A stretch of DNA of 64,000 nt, taken from positions 23,166,551 to 23,230,550 of the forward strand of contig VZSR01000520.1 of NCBI GenBank assembly GCA_013398615.1, in the 5' to 3' direction. The notes under the pieces are model-generated. The model worked only from the letters and a program-made list of their open reading frames with translations, was not told the DNA's origin and made no database searches. Below are positions 42,601-47,520 of the stretch, in pieces. The DNA is from Brachypodius melanocephalos. Lineage: Eukaryota > Chordata > Aves > Passeriformes > Pycnonotidae. The translations under genes were made by a program, and so were the position numbers. Position 1 is the stretch's first letter. Every line of letters begins with the position of its first letter.

Positions 42601-45600
42601 TATTTTTCAGTGCTCACGTGTTAAAAATAAATAAATTCTGAAGTACAGTCATTTTTGATGATCATGATTAGGAAAATGAGGGGTTTTATTTGCAAAAAAA
42701 AGCACTTAGACTAATTATATCGAATATTAATTATAATTAGCTGTTATTCTGAAGCTTTTCATCTTCAAAGGACTATGTAAGTATTAACTAATACTGGAGA
42801 AAAAAATGTAGAAAAATTTCCTGAGGGTAATTACAGGGATTTGCTAATATCATAATTGAGTGAGTAATTTAAACCCCCATTTTTAGAGCAGATTTTTAGA
42901 ATTTTCTCTAGATTTAACCCTTTTTCCAGCCTGAAAACAACAGCATTGATGTAAATGATTATATTCAGGAGTCTCTGCAATTAAAGAAAAAAAGCAAAAG
43001 AATGAATATTATCATTTCATACAAATGCCTGTAACTTCCAGTATTTTTCTATGTAAATATTTACAGATAGAAAAAGTCTTATCTGATCTTACTACCAAGT
43101 TTCATAAGCAAAATATTTGCTTTGACAACATATGAATGTTTCAGACTTCATGAAATGTCCTAATTATCCTCAGGAACAAAAGAAATACTGTGTGGTATCC
43201 TAGATATATATATATGGCTACAGATGATTGTCCCAAAAATGTCATTAATAAGATGAAGTCTTTATAAAATTCATATAGTATGGTCAAACAATTTTGGGTA
43301 ACAAATGTTCACAACAATAATACAACTATTAGTTCTCCTTTTTCTAGTCATGAATTGTTCTCTTTTAGACACAGCCCAGAAAATCCTGCTTGCCTTTAAC
43401 TGTAATATTATAAATTATACCAGTAGCAGGTGGGAAGGGGAAAAAAATACAAAAAGTGTATTTCTTTATGATAGAAATATTTTATTTATGGCCCAAATGA
43501 ATTCTTAAACATGCATGGAGATATTTTAACTCTTTCTGTGGTCACTGGAGGCATCTCTGGACAAAAAAAGAGCATGTTGAAACTGTATATGTATCAAGTA
43601 TGCCTTAATAGAAGAGAGTGACATGTTAAAAGCTCTCAGCTTGCTATTCTGCATCCTACAAAACTTCAAATGTCTTCTTTCAGATAGGAAGCAGTGGTTC
43701 TGTATCCAGTTCTTTTAAGACTGCATTGTGATTGTGATGATTTTTGTTATAGGTTTAATTACCTGTTACATCACTACTGAAATTTTAAGAACTTGAATGC
43801 ATACTCTAATAATATGTCTGTTGCCTTTTAGGCCATAGTGTTTGTAGTTGGAGGTGGCAACTATATTGAATATCAAAATCTTATTGACTACGTAAAGGTA
43901 TGTGTACTTCTGTCAGTTGTAGTCCTTAATTTACTGATAGAAATGAGACAGAGCATGTTTTCTGTAATACTTAATGTTTAGAAGACAACGTCTATGAAAT
44001 TAGCTCTGACATCCTTATTCTATACAGTCTGGGGAAAAAGGAATGTATGAAATCAGTAGAAATTGTGGATTACTAATTCAGACCAACAAAGACTCTCTGT
44101 TTCTCGTATTTTGCTCATGTTGCTCTTTGGAGTTGAGTAAATAAACTGCATTCTCTTTTATTTTGTGTTCATACACACCAACTGTCAGCAGCTGTAGCAA
44201 ACTGAATTAACCTGTTTTAGAATTCTGTTAGTAGTTTTCATGTGCTGGTGTTAAATCAGCTGTAGCATATCGTAACCTTAAAAGTAAGGAACTGCTCAGA
44301 ATTCTCAAGTTTTATAAATCTTGCAGAAGAGATACCCCAGTGCTTTTTTGTGTGCAACTTTGCAATATTGGAGTCTGTTCAAACTCAGACCTGTAGATAA
44401 CAGCATCTATTGTATGACAATCTTACTTGAACATAAAGTATGTTGTTTCAGAAACCATAAGTAAGAAAATACGTAACCAACTATGTAATGCTGTGGTAAC
44501 AGATTTGATTTCTCTGGTTCCAACTGGCCAGACTAGCAGAACACAGGTATACCAAAAATCAGTAGATGGAGAAAAATAACTAAATCATTACAGTTCCTGG
44601 GAGGCAGGAGTGGTATTCAAGCATTTTCCAGGAATTTTTAAAAATGCCAAAGTAACCTTAGTAAAATTCTGAAGAAGGTAATAAATTATTCAACAGCAGC
44701 AGCACACCATTCTCTCTTCCTAATCTTAACCTTGTTCATGGTACAGTTGTTCTGTCTTCTGGTAGACTGGATTGAGGTGTTTTACACAAAAATAATAAAT
44801 GTGGAGCATTAGTTATTGAAAAACAGTTATTCTACAAAGCACATGAGAGTTTTATGTCCAGGTTAATTTTGAAGAACGCCAAGTCAGAATATGTGTGCTG
44901 CGTTTCTCCCTCTAATAGGCAGCCACTTTGGAAAAGAGCTGGTCTGGATAGAGGAAAGGATAGGAAGAGGAATGTAAATTAAAGAAATCATTTTGACTTG
45001 GCTTAGCACTCATCACTGTCCTCGATAATTAGTTCAGTGAGGCATCTGCATGTGGCAGAGTGTGTTGTCAAATGTTTAGCTTGCTCCATAGTCTGTCTAA
45101 AGCCACTTTAGCTACTATGATGCGAAAGATGCCCAAGAGGATGAGTATTTGTTACATCCTACTAGAAAAAAAACCTCTGAATTCCCTAGATGTTAGTTCA
45201 CTTCCCTGATTGTAGCTGCATGCTGACAGAGCTGAGGTTTGCTCTGTGTGTGTATATACAGGACACTTGTGTGATGACAGGTTAAACACTTCATACCAAG
45301 TGGCAGGAAGCTGGAGTTTCAGAGGAGTAAGAGGCCAAACAGGAGGTCATTTGTAAAACAGAAGAAACTGAAAACTATGGAAATGGTAACGTTAGATCTT
45401 ACAGAGAGTCAGAAGTTGAACATACTCTTTCTTCTACTGGAACCTGTGAACAGAGGTTTTTCCTCACAGCTGTCACAGCTGAAGGCTGCTGTATGTTTCT
45501 CCACTCAGACTGTGTATTTGAGCAGTGGGAGGTGACCTCCCAAAGGGGAGGACTCCCTCACCTTTATTCCACTCTAGGCCTTTGCTCTTGAAGAAACAAG

Positions 45601-47326
45601 GAAGGCTAATGAAAACCTTTATTCTCCCTCCCACCACCTGGAAACCTGTGTGCCTCTCCCAGGTGACACTTATAGTCTTATCCAACAAAATTTGCTTTTC
45701 CATGTGGTAGACTTCCGGCATGTATTGTTTCCACAGATGTAGCTTATTAATTATTCTCAAATTCAATCAGTCTTCCTCCAGAATAAAAAAGAGAAAAATC
45801 AACAGCTCTGTTCTTGCAAGCAGATACCACAGAGATTTTATTCACAGCTTTATTTTTCTAAGCACTATCCGTTTTGCCAGTTTGCTTCTGAAAGCACAGA
45901 GAAAGTATTTTAAAACTTTCTAAAACAGGAAGCAATGTTCAATCAGCTTTGACATTCTGGGATTTTTTTATAGAAGAACCAAGGGAAACCTTCAAATCTA
46001 ATTATTTGTAGTTCTGTGCTACAATGGACTATCTCACAATGTCAAAAGCAAATATTTATACTGTCATTAAGGTAGATTGTGCCTTAAAATAAGTGTATTG
46101 TCCAAGTTCAGTTCAACATGCTGAAAATGTGTCATCAAAATTGCAAGATGGGGAGTCTACAAGAGGAGGCTAGCATGCTGTTGTGAGCAAAAGAATTTGG
46201 TATATCCTTCAATTTCCTTTTGTAGATGCTTTAAAAAGTACTGTTTGTTAATCTTCTACTACTCCGTTAAAAAATTGATTTCCTATGGACTTTTCTTTTA
46301 TAGGGTAAACAAGGCAAACATGTCCTGTATGGCTGCAGTGAACTTTTTAATGCTACACAGTTTATAAAACAGGTAGATAACTTTGATAACCTCCATAATA
46401 TTTATGAGTTCTTTATCTGTAAGTTGATTTATATAACTCTACATCTCCATGGATTTTTACCCAAAAATACCTCAAATTAATCTGTGAAAGATTAATGCAT
46501 GTTACCTATTTGAATTTGCTTGTAGTCATTATTTTTAATTAGCTGTTGAAGGCCTATTATCAACGTGAGTTCACACAGGTTATGCAGGTAAACAAGTTCA
46601 TAATAATGTTCTTTACATTACTCCTACTGAAAAAAATTGAGTCAGTTCTTGGAACTTTCACAAACAGCATCTCTTTCCAAGATATTCTTGCAACTTTTTC
46701 AAGTTACAAGATGTTTAAACCTTTGTCCTGGTTTATAAATATCTACAAATATATAGATATAAAAGTACTGGCCTAGTGGGAGCTTGATGTCCATACCTAT
46801 ACTAAACTTAGTCTTTTAGTGCTGTTAAAAACATCATTACTTCTTTGTGCCTCATTCCAATACAAATAAAAATTATTCATAGTGGTCAGCAAATAGCAGC
46901 CTTCGGTAGCTGTCACCACCCATGGTTTTATGTCCTACTAAGATGAGAGTAAGTTGTTATTCAAAACCATATTTTAAAGAACCAAATTAATTCTTGTTCC
47001 ACTTCAAGGAGACAAATGGTACTTGCTAGCTTTTAGCTCCTCATTCAGCTTGATTAACATTTTTTTTGTCTTGACTATATGCATGGTGCCTTTACTTCAT
47101 GAGATACATTCAAGTCTGAAAATTTGAAGCTCAGGTTTTCTCCTCTGAGGTTATGTCTTAAATATTCTATCACCAGAAGACATTTGGTTCTCAGAGTCAA
47201 ACAAAGCATATAAGACAGAAATATTTGCTATATGAACTGGATATTAGTTTGACTGAAAGAGTAAGATTACCAATCTAATAACTTTTTTCTCTTCATGTTT
47301 AGCTGTCCCAACTTGGCCAGAAATAA
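617..47326 (+). CDS. SCFD1: SCFD1 (SLY1), Sec1/Munc18 family protein, 25 coding exons, 632 aa
   Basis: SLY1 is a cytosolic SM protein that binds syntaxin-5 and syntaxin-18 type SNAREs and promotes SNARE complex assembly for ER-Golgi and intra-Golgi fusion. I joined exons 617-647, 4931-5001, 5730-5818, 6812-6902, 7645-7767, 8847-8934, 12546-12635, 13332-13387, 14345-14430, 16125-16224, 19308-19447, 20462-20552, 20921-20994, 21537-21618, 28443-28539, 31931-32001, 32869-32948, 33498-33560, 34577-34652, 36839-36892, 41493-41545, 42550-42583, 43832-43897, 46304-46372 and 47303-47326. They total 1,899 nt including the stop, with phase kept throughout and GT-AG at every intron. Landmarks are domain 1 (about residues 1-135), the SM signature DRNIDLATPLHHTWTY (252-267), a lysine-rich loop (299-305), the regulatory loop before domain 2 resumes (about 490-560), and VVGGGNYIEY (585-594). 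Near-identity to the remembered human protein makes the call secure. The start at 617 has a strong Kozak context; an in-frame ATG at 473 is weaker. Confidence 0.98.
1745..2579 (-). mobile_element. CR1 LINE 3' portion, minus strand, main segment
   Basis: Read on the + strand this begins with the reverse complement of the CR1 3' tail (TAGAGTGGTTTAGGTTG, then GGGACCTTGAAGATCAT). It continues through the recognisable blocks on the 'CCAGCCTGGCATGGAACACT' and 'GCCCCTTGTCCTATCACTG' pattern up to the region saying AACTTCCTGAGATTGACACA. It is a 5'-truncated copy in antisense to SCFD1. The element resumes at 2753 after a second CR1 copy that interrupts it. There is no usable reading frame. Confidence 0.9.
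2580..2752 (+). mobile_element. CR1 3' end, plus strand, inserted into another CR1
   Basis: This segment reads as the sense CR1 3' end: GGTTAAGTATTGGAATG, CACCATCCCTGGAGGTGTTC, then GGTCTTTTCCAACCTAAATG, ending in the typical tail GATTGTGTGATTTTGTGA. The minus-strand CR1 on either side picks up at the position where it left off, so this is a later insertion of about 173 bp in the opposite orientation. A T-run at about 2588-2598 lies near its 5' edge. Confidence 0.85.
2753..2876 (-). mobile_element. CR1 LINE, minus strand, continuation after nested insertion
   Basis: The sequence ACACAGCTTGATGTCATTGG followed by CAAACTTGCTGCAGGTGCAC is the next block of the CR1 consensus after that ending at 2579. 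The copy ends in a 41-bp tandem duplication (2795-2876), after which CR1 similarity is lost. Confidence 0.85.
2795..2876. repeat. 41-bp tandem duplication within CR1
   Basis: Two adjacent 41-bp units (2795-2835 and 2836-2876) both read GCACTCAGTC, then C/T, then ACTGTCCATGTCACCAACAA and a short end. They differ at a single base. One unit is CR1-derived sequence; the duplication is a local event after insertion. Confidence 0.9.
3560..4080 (+). pseudogene. Decayed CR1 ORF2 reverse-transcriptase fragment
   Basis: The + strand encodes broken pieces of a CR1-type endonuclease/reverse-transcriptase protein. A segment near 3750-3810 corresponds to the part ending in a FASV-like stretch. At about 3897-4022 a 'cysteine-proline-threonine, Leu-Thr-Ala-Phe' stretch leads to the conserved block DFSKAFDT, a reverse-transcriptase motif. 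Stops and shifts interrupt the frames, so this is a dead LINE fragment in the sense orientation, not a gene. Its outer edges are approximate. Confidence 0.75.
4931..5001 (+). CDS. SCFD1: SCFD1 coding exon 2
   Basis: Completes codon 11 (Val) and ends after residue 34, carrying the conserved LKRMLNFNVP segment that starts domain 1. The acceptor is TTTTCCAG and the donor AAG|GTAAGA. The open frame continues past the donor into intron 2, but that extension has no family similarity. Confidence 0.96.
5002..5729 (+). other. SCFD1: SCFD1 intron 2
   Basis: Intron 2 (728 bp). Its one notable content is a CT/T tract at 5480-5523. Frames on both strands through the tract are low-complexity artefacts. 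Confidence 0.7.
5480..5523. repeat. CT-to-T pyrimidine tract in intron 2
   Basis: A (CT)n run passes into nearly pure T for about 30 bases, with one C. It lies about 200 bp upstream of the exon 3 acceptor. Such tracts are length-unstable, and sequencing errors are likely here. It could equally be the poly(A) end of a minus-strand retrocopy, though I recognise no retrocopy next to it. Confidence 0.8.
5730..5818 (+). CDS. SCFD1: SCFD1 coding exon 3
   Basis: Residues 35-63 plus two bases of codon 64. Contains VLIYDRFGQDIISPLL and the following helix of domain 1, the SM lobe that in Sly1 carries the syntaxin N-peptide binding groove. The acceptor is TGTTTCAG; the donor is GTAAGT directly after CAT CT. 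Confidence 0.97.
5819..6811 (+). other. SCFD1: SCFD1 intron 3
   Basis: 993 bp of AT-rich sequence with a standard polypyrimidine tract before exon 4 (TTTTTTCTTCCTGTCAG). I see no repeat or extra exon. Confidence 0.6.
6812..6902 (+). CDS. SCFD1: SCFD1 coding exon 4
   Basis: Completes Leu64 and runs to residue 94. Encodes LLHSDRDAIPDVPAVYFVMP and the ENIDRMCQ helix, the central strand and following helix of domain 1. The acceptor is TTCCTGTCAG and the donor CAG|GTAACT. Confidence 0.97.
7096..7300 (+). mobile_element. CR1 fragment, plus strand, in intron 4
   Basis: The blocks ACAAGAGGCAGTGGGTACAA, TTCCATTTAACATTAG, GAGGGTGGCTGAACACTGGA and GAGAGTTTGTGGAGTCTCC follow the CR1 3'-region order in sense orientation. 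The end is degenerate and no clean tail remains. It fills about a quarter of intron 4 (6903-7644). Confidence 0.8.
7645..7767 (+). CDS. SCFD1: SCFD1 coding exon 5
   Basis: Residues 95-135, phase 0 at both ends (41 codons). Encodes DLRNQLYESYYLNF and a helix reading SRSKLEDIANAAIGANAV. The Ile-Gly in that helix differs from the alanine-rich human version as remembered; otherwise the exon is nearly invariant. Confidence 0.97.
7768..8846 (+). other. SCFD1: SCFD1 intron 5
   Basis: 1.1 kb, AT-rich. No repeat family or additional exon recognised. Confidence 0.55.
8847..8934 (+). CDS. SCFD1: SCFD1 coding exon 6
   Basis: Residues 136-164 plus one base. Encodes VFDQYLNFITLEDDMFVL and CNQNKELVSYR, the passage from domain 1 into domain 2. 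The donor is CGTG|GTAAGT, and the 3.6 kb intron 6 follows. Confidence 0.97.
8935..12545 (+). other. SCFD1: SCFD1 intron 6
   Basis: 3.6 kb. A T-rich tract lies at 9389-9434; otherwise unique AT-rich sequence. The short open frames around it (for example near 9454-9780) have no family similarity and no exon-like signals that I can support. Confidence 0.6.
9389..9434. repeat. T-rich low-complexity tract in intron 6
   Basis: About 46 bases are nearly all T, broken only by a few C and one A. On the minus strand this is A-rich and could be the remains of a retroposon tail, but no recognisable retroposon body lies at 9435 and beyond. Confidence 0.8.
12546..12635 (+). CDS. SCFD1: SCFD1 coding exon 7
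   Basis: Residues 165-194 plus one base. Encodes INRPDITDTEMETIMDTIVD followed by a hydrophobic SLFCFFVTLG strand of domain 2. The acceptor is CACACTGTTTCAG and the donor CTTG|GTAAGT. Confidence 0.97.
12636..14344 (+). other. SCFD1: SCFD1 introns 7 and 8 (with exon 8 between)
   Basis: Intron 7 is 12636-13331 and intron 8 is 13388-14344. Both are AT-rich and unremarkable. A short TTTC run lies near 14192-14206. Confidence 0.5.
13332..13387 (+). CDS. SCFD1: SCFD1 coding exon 8
   Basis: Short 56-nt exon, from the split Gly195 to residue 213. Encodes AIPIIRCSRGTAAEMVAV, a strongly conserved strand-loop-helix of SLY1 proteins. The acceptor is TTTTATTAG, preceded by a weak pyrimidine tract; the donor is GTG|GTAAGA. 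Confidence 0.96.
14345..14430 (+). CDS. SCFD1: SCFD1 coding exon 9
   Basis: Residues 214-241 plus two bases of Ser242. Encodes KLDKKLRENLRDARNSLF and TGDTLGAGQF. The donor CAG|GTATTG is weaker than most in this gene. The frame stays open for about 60 codons into intron 9, so retention would give an aberrant C-terminus. Confidence 0.96.
14431..16124 (+). other. SCFD1: SCFD1 intron 9
   Basis: 1.7 kb. Nothing recognised apart from a tiny direct repeat (TTTAACCATG twice, about 16069-16090) 35-55 bp before exon 10, close to where the branch point should lie. Confidence 0.5.
16125..16224 (+). CDS. SCFD1: SCFD1 coding exon 10 (SM signature)
   Basis: Residues 242-275. Contains the most diagnostic Sec1/Munc18 motif, PLLVLVDRNIDLATPLHHTW, with the Asp-Arg, Asp and Thr-Pro positions typical of the family, followed by TYQALVHDVL. 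It lies where domain 2 passes into domain 3. The acceptor is a good TTTTTTCAG and the donor CTG|GTAAGG. Confidence 0.98.
16225..19307 (+). other. SCFD1: SCFD1 intron 10
   Basis: 3.1 kb of AT-rich sequence. I recognise no mobile element, and short frames on both strands near 17131-17367 look like chance overlaps. Confidence 0.5.
19308..19447 (+). CDS. SCFD1: SCFD1 coding exon 11 (basic loop)
   Basis: Largest coding exon (140 nt), residues 276-321 plus two bases. Begins DFHLNRVNLEES, then a variable Gly/Thr/Pro stretch, the basic cluster PKKKNKK (299-305) and SYDLTTSDKFWQKHKG. The 290-298 segment differs most from human SLY1 as remembered, as expected for a surface loop of domain 3. The A-run at about 19382-19390 lies within the coding sequence, yet the frame is intact. 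Confidence 0.96.
19572..19576. repeat. Target-site duplication, left copy
   Basis: TAAGG directly precedes the LTR 5' end (TG). It pairs with an identical TAAGG at 20183-20187 after the terminal CA. Confidence 0.8.
19577..20182 (+). mobile_element. Solo LTR (ERVL-like, passerine type) in intron 11
   Basis: A 606-bp element begins TGTACTGAGTCTGACTGAG and ends CAACCCACCACA, so it has the canonical TGT...ACA ends. It is flanked by the direct repeat TAAGG (19572-19576 and 20183-20187), a 5-bp target-site duplication. An AATAAA at 20003-20008 fits the R-region polyadenylation signal, which gives a sense orientation relative to SCFD1. There is no internal gag/pol sequence, so it is a solo LTR left by recombination. 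The sequence resembles the abundant passerine ERVL-class LTRs as I remember them; the family name is not certain. No protein-coding content is present. Confidence 0.85.
20183..20187. repeat. Target-site duplication, right copy
   Basis: TAAGG directly follows the LTR 3' end (ACA). Identical to 19572-19576. Confidence 0.8.
20462..20552 (+). CDS. SCFD1: SCFD1 coding exon 12
   Basis: From Ser322 to residue 352. Encodes SPFPEVAESVQQELESYRAQ and EDEVKRLKSIM, a charged helix of domain 3a. The acceptor is the plain ATTAG at 20461; the upstream tract is poor in pyrimidines, and a solo LTR ends 279 bp before the exon. Confidence 0.96.
20921..20994 (+). CDS. SCFD1: SCFD1 coding exon 13
   Basis: Residues 353-376 plus two bases. 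Encodes GIEGEDEGAISMLSDNTAKL and TSAV, an acidic segment within domain 3. The acceptor is AAAACCCAG and the donor CAG|GTAAGT. Confidence 0.96.
21395..21462 (+). mobile_element. CR1 3' tail fragment in intron 13
   Basis: TAAAAGTCCTTTCCAACCCA followed by GACTGTTCTATAATTCTATA matches the last 50-60 bases of a sense CR1, with the octamer-like ATTCTATAA repeat at its 3' end. It lies 75 bp before exon 14. Confidence 0.75.
21537..21618 (+). CDS. SCFD1: SCFD1 coding exon 14
   Basis: Completes Ser377 and ends at residue 404. Encodes LPELLEKKRLIDLHTNVATA and VLEHIK. This matches the SM-family domain 3 helix that ends in a leucine/isoleucine-rich HTN-type stretch. The donor is AAG|GTACAA, before the longest intron. 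Confidence 0.97.
21619..28442 (+). other. SCFD1: SCFD1 intron 14 (longest intron)
   Basis: 6.8 kb. Contains a poly(T) run at 25276-25291 and otherwise unique AT-rich DNA. A 97-codon frame at 22819-23112 (+) has no matching family and no good acceptor; I do not call it an exon. I saw no LINE or LTR in this intron, which is notable given its size. Confidence 0.55.
25276..25291. repeat. Poly(T) run in intron 14
   Basis: Sixteen consecutive T. A simple homopolymer, with no attached retroposon recognised. Confidence 0.8.
28443..28539 (+). CDS. SCFD1: SCFD1 coding exon 15
   Basis: Residues 405-436 plus one base. Encodes SRKLDVYFEYEEKIMSKSTL and DKSLLDMISDPD. The acceptor is AAACAG at 28442, with AG repeated right after it; using the first AG keeps phase 0. 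The donor is GATG|GTGAGT. Confidence 0.96.
28540..31930 (+). other. SCFD1: SCFD1 intron 15
   Basis: 3.4 kb. A run of 19 A lies at 28647-28665, about 110 bp after the donor. The stretch 28940-29260 is less AT-rich than its surroundings but matches nothing I know. Confidence 0.5.
28647..28665. repeat. Poly(A) run in intron 15
   Basis: Nineteen consecutive A. There is no recognisable retroposon body upstream, so it is listed as a homopolymer only. Confidence 0.85.
31931..32001 (+). CDS. SCFD1: SCFD1 coding exon 16
   Basis: Completes Ala437 and ends at residue 460. Encodes GTPEDKMRLFLIYYISSAQA and PSE. The DKMRLFLIYYI helix is a strong SLY1 hallmark. The upstream acceptor has a long T-rich tract (about 31910-31922). 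The donor is GAG|GTACCT. Confidence 0.97.
32869..32948 (+). CDS. SCFD1: SCFD1 coding exon 17
   Basis: Residues 461-486 plus two bases of Lys487. Encodes IDLEQYKKALTDAGCNLAPL and SYIKQW, near the end of domain 3. The donor GTAAGT follows TGG AA. Confidence 0.97.
33498..33560 (+). CDS. SCFD1: SCFD1 coding exon 18 (start of regulatory loop)
   Basis: From Lys487 to two bases of Gly508. Encodes AFTKMASAPTSYGNATPKPL. This begins the long SLY1-specific loop which, in work on yeast Sly1, lies between two helices near the SNARE-binding surface and acts as a lid. The Ser/Thr/Pro/Gly-rich part is the least conserved of the exon. Confidence 0.95.
34577..34652 (+). CDS. SCFD1: SCFD1 coding exon 19 (amphipathic loop helix)
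   Basis: Residues 509-533. Encodes LFSRVMNTGSQFVMEGVKNL then VLKQQ. The spacing of large hydrophobics (Leu, Phe, Val, Met, Phe, Val, Val, Leu) with small and polar residues between suggests an amphipathic helix. The corresponding Sly1 loop has been linked to membrane binding and autoinhibition in yeast; transfer to birds is inference. Confidence 0.96.
34653..36838 (+). other. SCFD1: SCFD1 intron 19
   Basis: 2.2 kb of AT-rich sequence. A small imperfect repeat of a TTTTCCAG-type unit lies near 35840-35875. Nothing else recognised. Confidence 0.5.
36839..36892 (+). CDS. SCFD1: SCFD1 coding exon 20
   Basis: Residues 534-551, phase 0 at both ends (18 codons). Encodes NLPVTRILDNLMEMKSNP. Skipping would remove 18 residues without a frameshift. 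The acceptor is ATGTTTTACAG and the donor CCT|GTGAGT. Confidence 0.96.
39195..39226. repeat. Short perfect inverted repeat
   Basis: TTAAAAGCA (39195-39203) and TGCTTTTAA (39218-39226) are exact reverse complements separated by 14 bases. They could form a small hairpin in the pre-mRNA of intron 20. Confidence 0.6.
40141..40202. repeat. 30-32 bp tandem duplication in intron 20
   Basis: Units 40141-40172 and 40173-40202 both run ACTCT, G/A, ATTTTTAGTT, (CT), GTCATTAATCTGTA. The second differs by one substitution and a 2-base deletion. Confidence 0.85.
41493..41545 (+). CDS. SCFD1: SCFD1 coding exon 21
   Basis: Residues 552-568 plus two bases. Encodes ETDDYRYFDPKMLRGSD, the end of the loop region before domain 2 resumes. 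It is flanked by the 4.6 kb intron 20 and the 1.0 kb intron 21. The donor is ACAG|GTGAGT. Confidence 0.96.
41546..43831 (+). other. SCFD1: SCFD1 introns 21 and 22 (with exon 22 between)
   Basis: Introns 41546-42549 and 42584-43831. AT-rich. A short (TA)n run lies near 43205-43216. No mobile element recognised. Confidence 0.5.
42550..42583 (+). CDS. SCFD1: SCFD1 coding exon 22 (34 nt)
   Basis: Tiny exon that completes Ser569 and ends at residue 580: SSVPRNKNPFQE. At 34 nt it is easy to miss in gene prediction, but it is required to keep the frame between exons 21 and 23. The acceptor is TTTTTTATAG and the donor GAG|GTAAGT. Confidence 0.95.
43832..43897 (+). CDS. SCFD1: SCFD1 coding exon 23
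   Basis: Residues 581-602, phase 0. Encodes AIVFVVGGGNYIEYQNLIDY plus VK. The hydrophobic strand followed by Gly-Gly-Gly is the SM-family C-terminal signature, equivalent to the GG(V/I)T motif of Munc18-type proteins, and it belongs to domain 2. Confidence 0.97.
43898..47302 (+). other. SCFD1: SCFD1 introns 23 and 24 (with exon 24 between)
   Basis: Introns 43898-46303 and 46373-47302. The stretch 45200-45720 in intron 23 is locally more GC-rich and gives overlapping short frames on both strands, but no family match and no paired splice sites that I trust. Confidence 0.5.
46304..46372 (+). CDS. SCFD1: SCFD1 coding exon 24
   Basis: Residues 603-625, phase 0. Encodes GKQGKHVLYGCSELFNATQF and IKQ. 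The donor CAG|GTAGAT is a weaker match than the others in this gene. Confidence 0.97.
47303..47326 (+). CDS. SCFD1: SCFD1 coding exon 25, stop codon
   Basis: Seven codons, LSQLGQK, then TAA at 47324-47326. The ending matches the remembered human C-terminus exactly. The acceptor is TTCATGTTTAG. The exon continues as 3' UTR. Confidence 0.96.
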   Translation: MSQLGQK

Positions 47327-47520
47327 GACTGAAACACCATTACCTGGATGGAAATGTGGCAACAGAGAATTGTTACAACATTCAGATATATTCCTATCTT
47401 TAATTTTGTCATTATATTAAAACTTAAACCCATTTCATTAATATGATAACTTTTAAAAAGAATCTTTAATTAATACGGTGTATATCAGCATTTCAGAAAT
47501 AAAACCTGCTGTGTTTTTGG
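47327..47520 (+). other. SCFD1: SCFD1 3' UTR (proximal form)
   Basis: About 190 bp of AT-rich sequence between the stop codon and a well-formed polyadenylation site. No open frame continues. Longer 3' ends are possible because further AATAAA signals occur downstream (48600 and 49170), but the proximal one has the best surroundings. Confidence 0.65.
47498..47503 (+). terminator. SCFD1: AATAAA polyadenylation signal of SCFD1
   Basis: A canonical AATAAA lies 172 bp after the stop codon. A GT-rich element (TGTGTTTTTGGTGG, about 47510-47523) follows within 10-20 bases, as expected for the downstream element bound by CstF. Cleavage is therefore expected in about 47510-47525. Confidence 0.7.
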